Positions 1 to 8,512 of a stretch of DNA of 64,000 bases are shown here, piece by piece; within the stretch, counting starts at the first letter, position 1; every line of letters starts with the position of its first letter. Origin of the DNA: DATDOY01 sp035293045. Its GTDB lineage: Bacteria > Actinomycetota > Acidimicrobiia > IMCC26256 > JACPCJ01. The stretch is taken from positions 1-64,000 of the forward strand of contig DATDOY010000106.1 of NCBI GenBank assembly GCA_035293045.1, in the 5' to 3' direction. Made by a program: the position numbers and the translations under genes. The notes under the pieces were generated by a model. That model was not told the origin of the DNA. It saw only the letters and a list, made by a program, of their open reading frames with translations, and searched no databases.

Positions 1-80
1 AGGTGCAGGAATCACTCGACGGCGGCGATCCGCGCAAGGTCATCGTGGTTCCGCCGAAGCTGGTCAACGTCGTCGTTTGA
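1..80 (+). CDS. leuS: Leucyl-tRNA synthetase, C-terminal end (partial)
   Basis: Only the last 25 codons are in the window, read in the frame that ends at TGA 78-80. The visible end (…PRKVIVVPPKLVNVVV) matches the C-terminal strand that closes leucyl-tRNA synthetases, which typically reads KVIxVPGKLVNxVV. The enzyme charges tRNA-Leu in the cytoplasm. The stop overlaps the TTG start of the next gene by two bases, suggesting co-transcription. The identification rests on a short tail, so it is good but not certain. Confidence 0.8.
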   Translation, partial: VQESLDGGDPRKVIVVPPKLVNVVV

Positions 81-394
81 CCGACGCCCTCGGCGGGATC
101 ACCCGCGCGGACCTCGAACGGGCCCGGATCATTCCGCTGCCCTTCCTCCAGCCGGGCGTTTCGGCCATGACCCTGGGCCGGTTCATCTTCATCCGCCGCA
201 CGGCCCTCGACGACCCCGCCCTCCTGCACCACGAACTTGTGCACGTGCGCCAGTGGCGAGAGCAGGGGATCGTGGCCTTCTTGGGTACCTACCTCGCCGC
301 CTACTTCCGGGGGCGCCTCTCCGGCCTCGGCCACTGGGACGCCTACCGAGCGATTCCCCAAGAGATCGAAGCGCGCGAACTCTCCGGCCGCTAG
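77..394 (+). CDS. Small HEXXH-motif protein (DUF4157-like, putative zincin fold)
   Basis: A 105-residue protein starting at TTG 77, which overlaps the leuS stop. Its middle holds HHELVHVRQWREQG at about residues 55-68. HELVH fits the zinc-binding HEXXH motif, and a downstream acidic pair (QEIEA, about 97-101) could supply the third ligand. Hydrophobic aromatic residues (FLGTYLAAYF) follow the motif. Proteins of this size and motif in Actinobacteria are usually annotated DUF4157-like and have no established substrate. No signal peptide is evident. It ends just before a strong palindromic terminator and is probably co-transcribed with leuS. Confidence 0.6.
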   Translation: MTDALGGITRADLERARIIPLPFLQPGVSAMTLGRFIFIRRTALDDPALLHHELVHVRQWREQGIVAFLGTYLAAYFRGRLSGLGHWDAYRAIPQEIEARELSGR

Positions 395-410
395 ACGCGA
401 GACACCCCAG

Positions 411-458
411 ATGGTGTGAGTGCTGGCCCGGCAATAGCCGGGCCAGCACTCACACCAT
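411..458. terminator. Perfect 22-bp palindrome, bidirectional terminator candidate
   Basis: The arms at 411-432 and 437-458 are perfectly complementary around the loop AATA. It lies between two convergent genes (77-394 plus, 464-1465 minus), the expected place for a shared terminator. There is no clear T-run. A closely related, imperfect copy lies at 7937-7978 between another convergent pair, so this is a repeat family as well as a terminator. Confidence 0.75.
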
Positions 459-463
459 GGGGT

Positions 464-1465
464 TCACGCAGGGGTGGTGGCGAGGACGTCGTCGCCGAGG
501 TCGGCGGTCGAGTCGGGGTTGTCCTTCAGCGCCAGGATCCCGAGTTTGTCGAAGTGCTCCGACACCCGGGGCGTCAACAACCCGAGCTTGTTGAGGTTCG
601 GGACGATCTTCGAGAACAGCGTCTGGCGGAACGCCCCCATGATCGGATGGTTCTCGGCGTACTCCTTGCCAACCGCGGCGTCGACGCCGACGCGGTCCCA
701 CACCTGATCGAGGAGGAAGCGGTCCCGCATCAGCGTGGCCGCCTCCATCACGAACTCCTCGCGCTCGGCCAGTTCCGCGGCCGTCATCTGCGGATAGAGC
801 CCGTCGAGCGAGAGCACGCCGAACGCGACGTGCCGCGCCTCATCTCGCATCACGTAATCGGTGATCTGCTTGATCACCGGGTCGTGGAACAGCAGGTTGC
901 CCCACCCGAACGCCGCCAGCGCCAACCCCTCCACCATGATCTGCATGCCGAGGTACGTGATATCCCAGCGCTTCTCTCCCATGATGTCAACGAGCAGCGA
1001 CTCCAGCGGCTTGCTGATCGGGTAGCTGTGCTGCAACTTCTCGATGAGGTACTTCGAGTACGCCTCAACGTGGCGCGCCTCATCGGCCACCTGATTGGCC
1101 GCGTAGAACTTCGAGTCGATGTCGGGCGCCGTCTCCACGAGACGGGCCGTCGCCACGAGCGCGCCCTGTTCCCCATGCATGAACTGACTCACGAACCACG
1201 ACTGAAACTCCCACCGGAACAGGTCGACGTCCTCGTCGGAGCGACCCTCGAGCGGCCCGCCGGGCATCGCCACCCCGATGGCCTGGAACTGGTCGTGCTC
1301 GATGGGGGACCCGAACTCCACGGTCGGCGTCCAGTCGATGTCGGTGGTGGCGTTCCACTGCGACACCTTCCCCTTCTCGTAGAGCTTGGTGAGCGCCGGG
1401 CGTTCCTGGAGGTAGTTCCAGGTCATGTCGGTGACGATCTCGGCGTCGATGAACAGGTGCCCCAT
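464..1465 (-). CDS. Ferritin-like diiron protein (oxygenase/R2-like)
   Basis: A 333-residue all-helical protein with the two-fold pattern of a non-heme diiron site: a Glu in MHGEQGAL, then ADEARHVEAY (E-x2-H), then MVEGLAL, then MRDEARHVAFG (second E-x2-H). That gives four carboxylates and two histidines, as in ferritin-like, ribonucleotide reductase R2-like and AurF-like oxygenases. The reaction cannot be read from the sequence; oxidation of a lipid or amine is possible. The ATG at 1465 is chosen because a GAGGAG ribosome site lies 8 nt upstream; the open frame upstream has no better start. A perfect 19-nt palindrome 35 nt before the start suggests repressor control. It is transcribed alone, divergently from comEA. 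Confidence 0.7.
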   Translation of the reverse strand: MGHLFIDAEIVTDMTWNYLQERPALTKLYEKGKVSQWNATTDIDWTPTVEFGSPIEHDQFQAIGVAMPGGPLEGRSDEDVDLFRWEFQSWFVSQFMHGEQGALVATARLVETAPDIDSKFYAANQVADEARHVEAYSKYLIEKLQHSYPISKPLESLLVDIMGEKRWDITYLGMQIMVEGLALAAFGWGNLLFHDPVIKQITDYVMRDEARHVAFGVLSLDGLYPQMTAAELAEREEFVMEAATLMRDRFLLDQVWDRVGVDAAVGKEYAENHPIMGAFRQTLFSKIVPNLNKLGLLTPRVSEHFDKLGILALKDNPDSTADLGDDVLATTPA

Positions 1466-1499
1466 GCCGTGGATCTCCTCGTGCGTGGCGAATGCGTAG

Positions 1500-1518
1500 G
1501 TGTTACCGACGGTAACAC
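1500..1518. promoter_or_regulatory. Perfect palindrome upstream of the diiron gene (operator candidate)
   Basis: GTGTTACCGACGGTAACAC reads the same on both strands except for the single centre base: 9-bp arms, 1-nt spacer. It lies 35 nt upstream of the diiron protein start and 144 nt upstream of comEA. Size and symmetry fit a dimeric TetR-family operator. No TetR gene lies in the window, so the regulator would be encoded elsewhere. Confidence 0.7.
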
Positions 1519-1661
1519 AAGACGGGGCGCATCCACCAGGGGTACCGTCGGAACACTTCCCCTGCGCCTTCCCTCCGGCGTTTCTCGCTTCCCCCGCGAC
1601 CTCCCCGCGTTGCACGGCCCATTTCGGCGCGCCCTCGCCGCGCCGACGCCAGGAGGACGTC

Positions 1662-2411
1662 ATGCCTACCGCCGAAGAACGCCGCGAGCCCCACCTCGCC
1701 GCCTTCGCCCGCCACGCGGCCCTCGACGACCCATCGCCCAACCCCGCCCCGCTTCGCCCGATCGTTCCCCGGCCGGCGTTCGTCCCCGACTCGCTGCGCG
1801 ACCGCGTCATGCAGTGGCGCGACGACCCGCGGGCCGCCGCCGCGGCCGTCGCCATCGTCGCCCTCGTCGCCGGCGTGTTCTTCTACCGGTCGGCGATGGC
1901 GGGCGGCGCCGAGGCGGAGCGGCCACCCGACGGGGCGCAAGCGGTTCTGTCGACGAGCACTTCGGTTCCCCGCGAGATCGTCGTCCACGTTGCCGGCGCG
2001 GTAGTGAGCCCAGGGGTGTACCGCTTCCCCGATGGGGCCCGCGTGGGCGAGGCGGTGGCGCTGGCGGGCGGCGCAGTCGACGGGGGAGAGCCCGACCGAC
2101 TCAACCTCGCCGCCCGGCTCGCAGACGGCCAGCGGGTCCACGTGCCCCGCGCCGGTGAACCGCTCCCGGCGGACGCGGCGGGGAACCCCTCCAGCGCGCC
2201 GTCCGGAGGCGCCTCGGCTGGGCCGGTCAACGTCAACGTCGCCACCGCGCAACAACTCGAGGCCCTTCCCGGCGTCGGGCCATCGCTGGCGCAGGCGATC
2301 ATCGCGGAACGCGATCGCCGCGGCGGGTTCCGCAAGGTCGACGAGCTCCTTGCCGTACGCGGCATCGGGGAGAAACGCCTCGCCGACCTCAAGCCCCTCG
2401 TTGCGGTGTGA
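1662..2411 (+). CDS. comEA: ComEA-like DNA-binding competence protein
   Basis: A 249-residue protein with a cytoplasmic N-terminus, one membrane helix (about 58-75), an SLBB domain (about 105-165, VVHVAGAVVSPGVYRFPDGARV) and a C-terminal helix-hairpin-helix domain (about 189-247, VNVNVATAQQLEALPGVG and later AVRGIGEKRLADL). ComEA binds double-stranded DNA outside the membrane and passes it to the ComEC channel. The ATG at 1662 is chosen because a perfect AGGAGG lies 5 nt upstream at 1651-1656; the longer frame extends into the regulatory region. The stop overlaps the GTG of comEC, and the pairing with comEC supports the call. Confidence 0.9.
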   Translation: MPTAEERREPHLAAFARHAALDDPSPNPAPLRPIVPRPAFVPDSLRDRVMQWRDDPRAAAAAVAIVALVAGVFFYRSAMAGGAEAERPPDGAQAVLSTSTSVPREIVVHVAGAVVSPGVYRFPDGARVGEAVALAGGAVDGGEPDRLNLAARLADGQRVHVPRAGEPLPADAAGNPSSAPSGGASAGPVNVNVATAQQLEALPGVGPSLAQAIIAERDRRGGFRKVDELLAVRGIGEKRLADLKPLVAV

Positions 2412-3745
2412 CGACGACCTTCCGGGCCGTCGCGCTGATCGTCGTCTACGCCGCCGCCGTCGCGGTCCTCCACGCGCGCGCCTCGAACGGCGTGCAGGAG
2501 GTGGAGCAGATCGCGCAACGCGGTGCCGACGTCGACGGCTGGGTCGAGCTCGCCGCCGACCCCGTGCCGCAGTTGTTCCGCACGCGTGCCGTGGTGCGTC
2601 TCGGCGGCCAACTCGGCGGCCAGCTCGACGGCGCCCTCGCCCTCGCCGTCGCCCACCGGCCCGAGTCCTCGGCGCTCAACGTGGTCGGCGCCGGCGACCG
2701 CCTGTGGGTTCGGGGCCGCATCGTCCCGCTCGCGGAGCTCGAGGCCCGGCGATGGCACCATCGCCACGTCGGCGCCCTGCTCGAGATCGACGACGTCCTC
2801 GACGTCCGGTCGCCTCGCGGGTTCCTCGCCCGAGCCGCCAACCTCGTGCGCGGTGTGGTCCTCGCCGGCACCGAGCGGATGCCGTCACCCGAGGCCGGCG
2901 TCGTGGCCGGGTTCCTCGTGGGTGACACCCGCGCCATCCCTGATGGCGTGATCGATTCCTTTCGCGCCGCCGGGCTCTCGCATCTCTTGGCGGTGTCGGG
3001 AGCGAACGTCGCCTTCGTACTCGCGCTCGTCGGACCGGGCCTCCGGCGTCTCGGACTCCGCGGGCGCTTCGCGGCAGCCCTCGCGGTGATCGCGCTCTTC
3101 GCCGCGGCGACGCGGTTCGAGCCCTCCGTGCTGCGCGCCTCCGCGATGGCGGCGGTGGCGGCCCTCGCCGCCTTCCTCGGCCGCCCCGCGTCGGGGATGC
3201 GCGTGTTCGGCATCGGCGTCGGAGCGCTCGTGCTCGTTGACCCGTTCCTCATCCACTCGGTCGGGTTCCGGCTGTCGTGCGCGGCGTGCGCCGGCATCAT
3301 CCTGTGGTCCGCGCCCATCGCTCGCCGGCTTCCGGGTCCCGAGCCCCTCCGCGAGGCCCTCGCCGTCACCATCGCGGCCCAGGTCGCGGTGACGCCGGTC
3401 CTCCTCCCGATCTTCGGCAGCGTGCCGCTCGCGTCGATTCCCGCCAACGCCCTTGCGGTGCCGTTGGCCGGCCCCCTCACCATGTGGGGCATGGCCTCGG
3501 GGGCCGCGGCCTCCCTCCTCGATGGGCCGCTCCCGGAGGTGAGCGGCCTCCTCCAGGTGCCGACGCTGCTCCTCGCCCGAGCCGTCGCCGGCATCGCCGA
3601 CCGGTGCGCGGCCATCCCCTGGACCGTGGACGCCACCGCCGCATGGGGACTCCTCGCCCTCGGGTGCGCCGTGGCGGCGCTGAGGAAGTCGTCTCGTAGG
3701 CTCGATCCCGATGCCGACCACCGCGTTGCGACTCGGGCCCCATGA
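2408..3745 (+). CDS. comEC: ComEC/Rec2-type DNA uptake channel, short form without a metallo-beta-lactamase domain
   Basis: A 445-residue polytopic membrane protein starting at GTG 2408 (overlapping the comEA stop). The N-terminal part resembles the DUF4131 region (about 1-150). The competence domain follows, with the typical GFLVGDTRAIPDGVIDSFRAAGLSHLLAVSGANV stretch divided by membrane helices. Full-length ComEC proteins (about 700-800 residues) carry a C-terminal metallo-beta-lactamase domain; this one stops after the channel, and the next frame is a pterin synthase homologue. Short ComECs are common in Actinobacteria, so this need not be a broken gene. The gene end overlaps the next start by 35 nt. 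Confidence 0.88.
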   Translation: MTTTFRAVALIVVYAAAVAVLHARASNGVQEVEQIAQRGADVDGWVELAADPVPQLFRTRAVVRLGGQLGGQLDGALALAVAHRPESSALNVVGAGDRLWVRGRIVPLAELEARRWHHRHVGALLEIDDVLDVRSPRGFLARAANLVRGVVLAGTERMPSPEAGVVAGFLVGDTRAIPDGVIDSFRAAGLSHLLAVSGANVAFVLALVGPGLRRLGLRGRFAAALAVIALFAAATRFEPSVLRASAMAAVAALAAFLGRPASGMRVFGIGVGALVLVDPFLIHSVGFRLSCAACAGIILWSAPIARRLPGPEPLREALAVTIAAQVAVTPVLLPIFGSVPLASIPANALAVPLAGPLTMWGMASGAAASLLDGPLPEVSGLLQVPTLLLARAVAGIADRCAAIPWTVDATAAWGLLALGCAVAALRKSSRRLDPDADHRVATRAP

Positions 3746-4580
3746 GTACGACGTCACGTCGCGCGCCCTTGTCATGGGGATCCTCAACCGCACCCCCGAC
3801 TCCTTCTACGACCAGGGCGAGACTTGGGACTTCGACGCCTTCCTCCGCAAGGCCGATCGGCTCGTCGCCGAAGGAGCCGACATCCTCGACGTCGGCGGGG
3901 TGAAGGCGGGTCCCGGACCCGAGGTCAGCGAGGCCGAGGAACTCGATCGCGTCGTGCCGGCCGTGGCGGCGCTCGCCCGGCGCTTCGACGTCCCCATCTC
4001 GGCCGACACCTGGCGGGCGAGCGTGCTGCAGGCGTGCTGCGAGGCCGGCGCGGTCCTGGGTAACGACATCAGCGGGTTCGCCGACCCGAAGTACGTCGAG
4101 GTCGCCGCTCACGCCGGAGCGTCGGTGGTGGCCACCCACATCCGCCTCCGCCCCCGCGTCCCCGACCCCGAGCCCCACTACGACGACCTCGTCGCTGACG
4201 TCCGCGCCTTCCTCCTCGACCGGGCGGCGCACGCGCTCGACGCCGGCCTGGCCCCCGAGGCGGTCATCCTCGACGCCGGCCTCGACCTCGGGAAGACGCC
4301 GGCGCAGAGCGCGGTCCTGCTTCGTGAGAGCGCGGGCCTCGCCGACCTCGGGTTTCCTCTGCTCCTCTCGGCCTCGAACAAACGGTTCCTCGGCGAACTG
4401 CTCGGCCTCGAGATCGACGACCGCCGCGACGCGTCATTGGCCTGCACCGCGTACGGCGTCATGATGGGGTGCCGGATCGTTCGCGTCCACGACGTGCTCG
4501 GATCCGTGAAGGTCGTGAGGATGATCGCGGCCCTGCTCGACGGCGGCGACGGCACTGGGAAGGAGAGCGCCGATGGCTGA
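3711..4580 (+). CDS. Dihydropteroate synthase homologue, FolP2 type
   Basis: A 289-residue TIM-barrel pterin-binding protein. Visible DHPS landmarks are MGILNRTPDSFYDQG, GADILDVGGVKAGPGP, ISADTWRA, GNDISG, DAGLDLGKT and SASNKRFLGEL. Several differ from catalytic FolP: the ESTRPGA loop is replaced by VKAGPGP and the MHMRG segment by THIRLR. These are the substitutions seen in mycobacterial FolP2, which is not an active DHPS. Pterin binding is likely; sulfonamide-target activity is doubtful. The ATG at 3711 lies 35 nt inside comEC and is preceded by TAGGCT at 3697-3702, so it probably has its own leaderless promoter. It overlaps holA by 8 nt. Confidence 0.8.
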   Translation: MPTTALRLGPHEYDVTSRALVMGILNRTPDSFYDQGETWDFDAFLRKADRLVAEGADILDVGGVKAGPGPEVSEAEELDRVVPAVAALARRFDVPISADTWRASVLQACCEAGAVLGNDISGFADPKYVEVAAHAGASVVATHIRLRPRVPDPEPHYDDLVADVRAFLLDRAAHALDAGLAPEAVILDAGLDLGKTPAQSAVLLRESAGLADLGFPLLLSASNKRFLGELLGLEIDDRRDASLACTAYGVMMGCRIVRVHDVLGSVKVVRMIAALLDGGDGTGKESADG

Positions 4581-5655
4581 TCCGACGGTGATCGTCGTGA
4601 AGGGTCCCGACCGCGAACTCCGCACCCGCACGCTCGAGGAACTCGTCCCGAAGCTCCTCGGCGACGACGACCGCACGCTCGCCCTCGAGGAGACCTACCT
4701 CCCACCGCGGTCGTCGAAGGGGGAGGAGAGCGGCGGCGAAGCGAGGGCGGCGGCCATGGGCACCGCCCTCGCCGGCGCGCGCACACCGCCGTTCGGCACG
4801 TCCAAGCGCGTCGTCGTCGTCCGCACCGACGAGCCGCTCACCGCCAAAGACGACGGCGGCGAGGGAAAGGCGCTCGATCTCCTCGTGCGCTACCTCGCCG
4901 ACCCAGAGCCGACGACCGCACTCGTGTTCGAGTCGGTCGGAAAACCGCCGGCCGAACTCACCAAGGCGCTCAAGGCGGCGAAGGCGCAGGACGTCGGCGG
5001 CGTCGTGCACAAGGACGCCACCGGTTCCGTTCTGCGCGATCAGTTGTCGCGGGCGGGGATCGTCCTTGATCGCGCGGCCATGGCGATGGTGATCGAGCGT
5101 CTCGGCGAAGACACCGGTCGCGTGCCTGCCCTCGTCGATCTCCTCACGTCAACGTTCGGCCGCGGCGCGTCCCTCGGGTCGGACGACGTCGCGATGTACC
5201 TCGGGCGCCACGGCCCCATCCCCGTGTTCGAGCTGACGAAGGCCATCGACAGCGGCGAAGCGGCCGACGCGCTCGTCGTCCTCGACACCATGATGGGCTC
5301 GATGGAGATGCACCCGCTCCAGATCATGGCGATCCTCCACAAGCACTTCCGCCGAGCCTTGCGGGTCCACGACCCCTCCATCGCCGACAAGCGCGACGCG
5401 AAGGCGGCCATCGATGCGTTCGAGACGAGGCCGGGACGAAAGGTCAACGTCCACGAGTTCCCGGCCGAGCTCGCGTGGAAGAAGGCGAACCGGATGGGGA
5501 TCGACGGAATTCGCCGGGCGTTCGCGCTCCTCGCCAAGGCCGACCGCGACCTCCGCGGCGGCTCGGGCGCACCCGATGATGCGATCATCGCCGTGCTCGT
5601 CACCGAGCTTTCGACGCTGTCCAAGCGGGGCGCGCCGGTGCGCTCACGGGGCTGA
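4573..5655 (+). CDS. holA: DNA polymerase III delta subunit
   Basis: A 360-residue HolA-family protein (clamp-loader wrench that opens the sliding clamp). The N-terminal part begins VIVVKGPDRELRTRTLEEL, where the family has a GxDxFL-like segment; the middle holds the AAA+-like lid (KAAKAQDVGGVVHKD) and the C-terminal collar helices include LLAKADRDLRGGSGAPDDAIIAVL, the usual LLxxDxxLKG signature in GC-rich form. It starts at ATG 4573 inside folP. The order comEA-comEC-holA with convergent rpsT is widely conserved in bacteria, which strongly supports the call. Confidence 0.92.
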   Translation: MADPTVIVVKGPDRELRTRTLEELVPKLLGDDDRTLALEETYLPPRSSKGEESGGEARAAAMGTALAGARTPPFGTSKRVVVVRTDEPLTAKDDGGEGKALDLLVRYLADPEPTTALVFESVGKPPAELTKALKAAKAQDVGGVVHKDATGSVLRDQLSRAGIVLDRAAMAMVIERLGEDTGRVPALVDLLTSTFGRGASLGSDDVAMYLGRHGPIPVFELTKAIDSGEAADALVVLDTMMGSMEMHPLQIMAILHKHFRRALRVHDPSIADKRDAKAAIDAFETRPGRKVNVHEFPAELAWKKANRMGIDGIRRAFALLAKADRDLRGGSGAPDDAIIAVLVTELSTLSKRGAPVRSRG

Positions 5656-5676
5656 ACGCTCACGCGATCACTTTCG

Positions 5677-5736
5677 TGTGCACTTGTCGTCGTGAATTCG
5701 CGCCTCGGCGCGCCAGATCACGACGGGAAGTGCACA
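5677..5736. terminator. Long imperfect palindrome between convergent holA and rpsT
   Basis: Arms TGTGCACTTGTCGTCGTGA (5677-5695) and its near-complement at 5718-5736 pair at 17 of 19 positions. The 22-nt spacer holds a smaller GCGC/GCGC hairpin. It sits between the ends of holA (plus) and rpsT (minus) and is best read as a bidirectional terminator. Confidence 0.65.
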
Positions 5737-5794
5737 ACAAACCCACCGCGGCGCGTCGTTCGCCCCGACGGCGAGGGCGGACCGCTGCGACCCG

Positions 5795-6064
5795 CTAGGA
5801 GGAGGTCTGCGACCTCTTGGCGGCGGCGGCGAGGCGGGACTTGCGCCGGGCGGCGGCGTTCTTGTGGATGACGCCCTTGGTGGCGGCCATGTCGAGGCGC
5901 TTTTGGGCCTCTCGCAGCTGCGCCGGGGCGTCTTCCGCGCCGGTGGAGGCGGCGGTGGCGGCGTTCTTGACGCGCGTCTTCAGCTCGGTGCGAACAGCCT
6001 TGTTGCGCACCCGCTGAGCCTCGTTCTTCCGGTTCCGCTTGATCTGAGACTTGATGTTGGCCAT
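5795..6064 (-). CDS. rpsT: 30S ribosomal protein S20
   Basis: An 89-residue, highly basic protein beginning [21 protein letters not shown], the characteristic S20 start, with the conserved [18 protein letters not shown] segment near the end. S20 binds 16S rRNA early in small-subunit assembly. The ATG at 6064 is chosen over an upstream frame opening because the family begins at MANIK. It is divergent from lepA, whose start is 65 nt away, and convergent with holA. Confidence 0.97.
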   Translation of the reverse strand: MANIKSQIKRNRKNEAQRVRNKAVRTELKTRVKNAATAASTGAEDAPAQLREAQKRLDMAATKGVIHKNAAARRKSRLAAAAKRSQTSS

Positions 6065-6129
6065 GAGGGCGCTGAGGGTAGCAGGGGCTGTTGGCAGGAC
6101 GGGAAGTCGCCACTTGTACGCTCGCCCAC

Positions 6130-7914
6130 GTGACCGCGCTCTCACGAATACGCAACATCGGGATCGTGGCCCACATCGACCACGGCAAGACGACGCTCTC
6201 GGACCGCCTGCTCCAGCTGTGCGGCGCCGTCGACGCCCGCGACATGCGGGCCCAGTACCTCGACTCGATGGATCTCGAGCGTGAGCGTGGCATCACGATC
6301 AAAGCCCAGAACGTCCGGCTCATCTACGGCGACCACTTCATCCACCTGATCGACACGCCCGGGCACGTCGACTTCAGCTACGAGGTGTCCCGATCGCTCG
6401 CCGCATGCGAGGGCGTCGTGCTCCTCGTGGACGCCTCGCAGGGGATCGAGGCGCAAACCCTCGCCAACTGCTACCTCGCGCTCGAGAACGACCTCACGAT
6501 CGTCGCCGCCCTCAACAAGATCGACCTCGTGCAAGCGGAGCCCGATCGGGTGGCCGAAGAGATCGAACGGGTGCTCGGCATCCCGGCCGACGAGTGCCTC
6601 CGCATCTCCGCCAAGACCGGCGAGGGCGTGCCCGCACTCCTCGACGCCGTCGTCGAGCACGTCCCGCCGCCCGAGGGTGACGCCGACGCGCCGCTCCAGG
6701 CGCTCATCTTCGACTCCATCTACGACAACTACCGCGGCGTCATCTCCTCGGTGCGCGTGGTGAACGGCGTGCTCACCTCGGGCGCCCGCCTCGAGTTCGC
6801 CCAGGCCAAGACCAAGCACGACGCAGAGGAGGTCGGCGTCCGCCTCCCCAAGCCCACCCCCGTCGCCGAACTCGGCCCCGGCGAGGTGGGGTATCTCATC
6901 GCCGGCATCAAGAACGTCGGGCAGGCCAAGGTGGGAGAGACCGTCACCGAGGCCGCCCGGCCGGCCCCGGCGCTGTCGGGGTACAAGGACCCCAAGCCGA
7001 TGGTGTTCTGCGGCCTCTACCCAGTGCTCGGCGATGACTTCGCCGACCTGCGTGAGGCGCTCGAGAAGCTCCAGCTCAACGACTCGTCGTTCACCTACGA
7101 GCCCGAAACGTCCGGCGCCCTCGGGTTCGGATTCCGGTGCGGCTTCCTCGGTCTGCTGCACATGGAGATCGTCCGCGAGCGCCTCGAGCGCGAATACGAC
7201 CTCGAGCTCGTGGCGACCGCGCCCAACGTGGAATACCAGGCGCACACCACGGCGGGGACGGTGGAGATCGTCGACAACCCGTCGTCGCTCCCCGAGGCCA
7301 GCAAGCTCGAGGCGATCGAGGAGCCCTACGTCCGCTGCACGCTGCTGACCCCCGCCGAGTACCTCGGCACGCTGATCGATCTCTGTGAGAGTCGGCGTGG
7401 CGAACAGAAGGGCATCGACTACATGTCCGAGGGGCGCGTCGAGCTCTTCTACGAAATTCCCCTCGCCGAGATCGTGCTCGACTTCTACGACCAACTGAAG
7501 TCGCGCACCAGGGGCTACGCCAGCCTCGACTACGAGCCCATCGGCTACCGGATCTCGAAGCTGGTGAAGGTCGACGTGCTCCTCAACGGACAGCCGGTCG
7601 ACGCCTTCTCGACCATCGTGCATCGCGATGAGGCGTACGAGTACGGCCGGCGGATGGTCGAACGCCTCCGCGAACTCATTCCCCGTCAACTCTTCGACGT
7701 GCCGATCCAAGCGGCGGTGGGGGGCCGCATCGTCGCCCGCGAGACGGTCAAGGCCAAGCGCAAGGACGTCATCGCCAAGTGCTACGGCGGCGACATTTCC
7801 CGCAAGCGCAAGCTCCTCGAACGGCAGAAAGAGGGCAAGCGTCGAATGAAGCAGATCGGCAACGTCGAAGTCCCCCAGGACGCCTTCATCAAGGCCCTGA
7901 GACTCGAGGACTGA
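6130..7914 (+). CDS. lepA: Elongation factor 4 (LepA)
   Basis: A 594-residue translational GTPase that acts on stalled or back-translocating ribosomes. G1 is AHIDHGKTT (about 11-19), G2 lies in [11 protein letters not shown]3 is DTPGH, G4 is NKID and G5 is SAKTG. The C-terminal domain specific to LepA ([19 protein letters not shown] and [22 protein letters not shown]) is complete. The GTG at 6130 is chosen because TACGCT at 6117-6122 lies 7 nt upstream, the layout of a leaderless gene, and because family members start just before [14 protein letters not shown] longer frame from 6091 would include 13 unlikely residues. Confidence 0.96.
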   Translation: MTALSRIRNIGIVAHIDHGKTTLSDRLLQLCGAVDARDMRAQYLDSMDLERERGITIKAQNVRLIYGDHFIHLIDTPGHVDFSYEVSRSLAACEGVVLLVDASQGIEAQTLANCYLALENDLTIVAALNKIDLVQAEPDRVAEEIERVLGIPADECLRISAKTGEGVPALLDAVVEHVPPPEGDADAPLQALIFDSIYDNYRGVISSVRVVNGVLTSGARLEFAQAKTKHDAEEVGVRLPKPTPVAELGPGEVGYLIAGIKNVGQAKVGETVTEAARPAPALSGYKDPKPMVFCGLYPVLGDDFADLREALEKLQLNDSSFTYEPETSGALGFGFRCGFLGLLHMEIVRERLEREYDLELVATAPNVEYQAHTTAGTVEIVDNPSSLPEASKLEAIEEPYVRCTLLTPAEYLGTLIDLCESRRGEQKGIDYMSEGRVELFYEIPLAEIVLDFYDQLKSRTRGYASLDYEPIGYRISKLVKVDVLLNGQPVDAFSTIVHRDEAYEYGRRMVERLRELIPRQLFDVPIQAAVGGRIVARETVKAKRKDVIAKCYGGDISRKRKLLERQKEGKRRMKQIGNVEVPQDAFIKALRLED

Positions 7915-7936
7915 TCGCATGCGTCGCGCCGCGCAT

Positions 7937-7978
7937 GTGTGAGTGCCTGCCCGGTCATTGCCGGGCCAGCACGCACAC
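7937..7978. terminator. Palindromic repeat between convergent lepA and the Lrp gene
   Basis: Arms GTGTGAGTGCCTGCCCGG (7937-7954) and CCGGGCCAGCACGCACAC (7961-7978) pair at 15 of 18 positions. The sequence is closely related to the perfect palindrome at 411-458, again between convergent genes. It is probably a bidirectional terminator from a dispersed repeat family. Confidence 0.65.
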
Positions 7979-7987
7979 CGCGCCGGC

Positions 7988-8461
7988 CTATCGACCGGGA
8001 GTCGCGGTCTTGGCTGCGGGTTCGTCGAGAAGGAACAGCGTCTGGGTCGAGCGGATCTCCGGCATCGACTGAAAGCCCATCAGCACGACGTCGCGGAGGT
8101 GGTCGACGTCGGAGGCGCGCACGAGCACCACGAAGTCGAACTCGCCGGTGGTGAACGCGATCCACTCGACGCCCGGCAGTTGCCAGAGTCGGTCTGCGAT
8201 CTCGCGCCACGAGTGCTGTTCGATGCGCACCATCACGAGGGCCGCGATCGGCAGCCCGATCTTGTGCTGGTCGAGATCCACGGTGAACCGGCGGATCACG
8301 CCGGTCTCGCGAAGCCGGGCGAGCCGCTGGTAGGCGGTCGCCCGTGCCACGTTGACCTGCTGAGCGAGCGCGTTGACCGACACACGCGAGTCGGCCTGCA
8401 GCACGGCAAGCATGCGCCGGTCGACCTCGTCGAGCTGGACGTCTTGCATCGGCACGGCCAT
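7988..8461 (-). CDS. Lrp/AsnC family transcriptional regulator
   Basis: A 157-residue regulator. The N-terminal winged HTH (about 10-60) reads LDEVDRRMLAVLQADSRVSVNALAQQVNVARATAYQRLARL, and the RAM effector domain (about 65-145) follows, with the usual DLDQHKIGLPIAALVMVRI and GEFDFVVLVRA strands. It is divergent from the aromatic amino acid degradation operon, so phenylalanine or tyrosine is the likely effector and the operon the likely target. The 105-nt intergenic region carries three copies of a CAGAATG motif in both orientations, candidate binding sites. The ATG at 8461 was used; an internal ATG four codons later is equally possible. Confidence 0.88.
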   Translation of the reverse strand: MAVPMQDVQLDEVDRRMLAVLQADSRVSVNALAQQVNVARATAYQRLARLRETGVIRRFTVDLDQHKIGLPIAALVMVRIEQHSWREIADRLWQLPGVEWIAFTTGEFDFVVLVRASDVDHLRDVVLMGFQSMPEIRSTQTLFLLDEPAAKTATPGR

Positions 8462-8512
8462 CGTGGGTCCCCTGGGTGGACGACTCGCGCCCTACCTTGG
8501 CATAACGGACTA

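Noticed and set aside
416..2158. A 580-codon plus-strand open frame across the diiron gene into comEA
   Set aside because: It runs antisense to the diiron protein and crosses the palindromic operator and comEA in the wrong frame.
2408..3745. comEC considered as a truncated pseudogene
   Set aside because: The missing metallo-beta-lactamase domain is absent cleanly, the frame is intact and overlaps neighbours; short forms are frequent in Actinobacteria.
6142..7920. A 592-codon minus-strand open frame across lepA
   Set aside because: Exact antisense of a canonical LepA; no family features or ribosome site.
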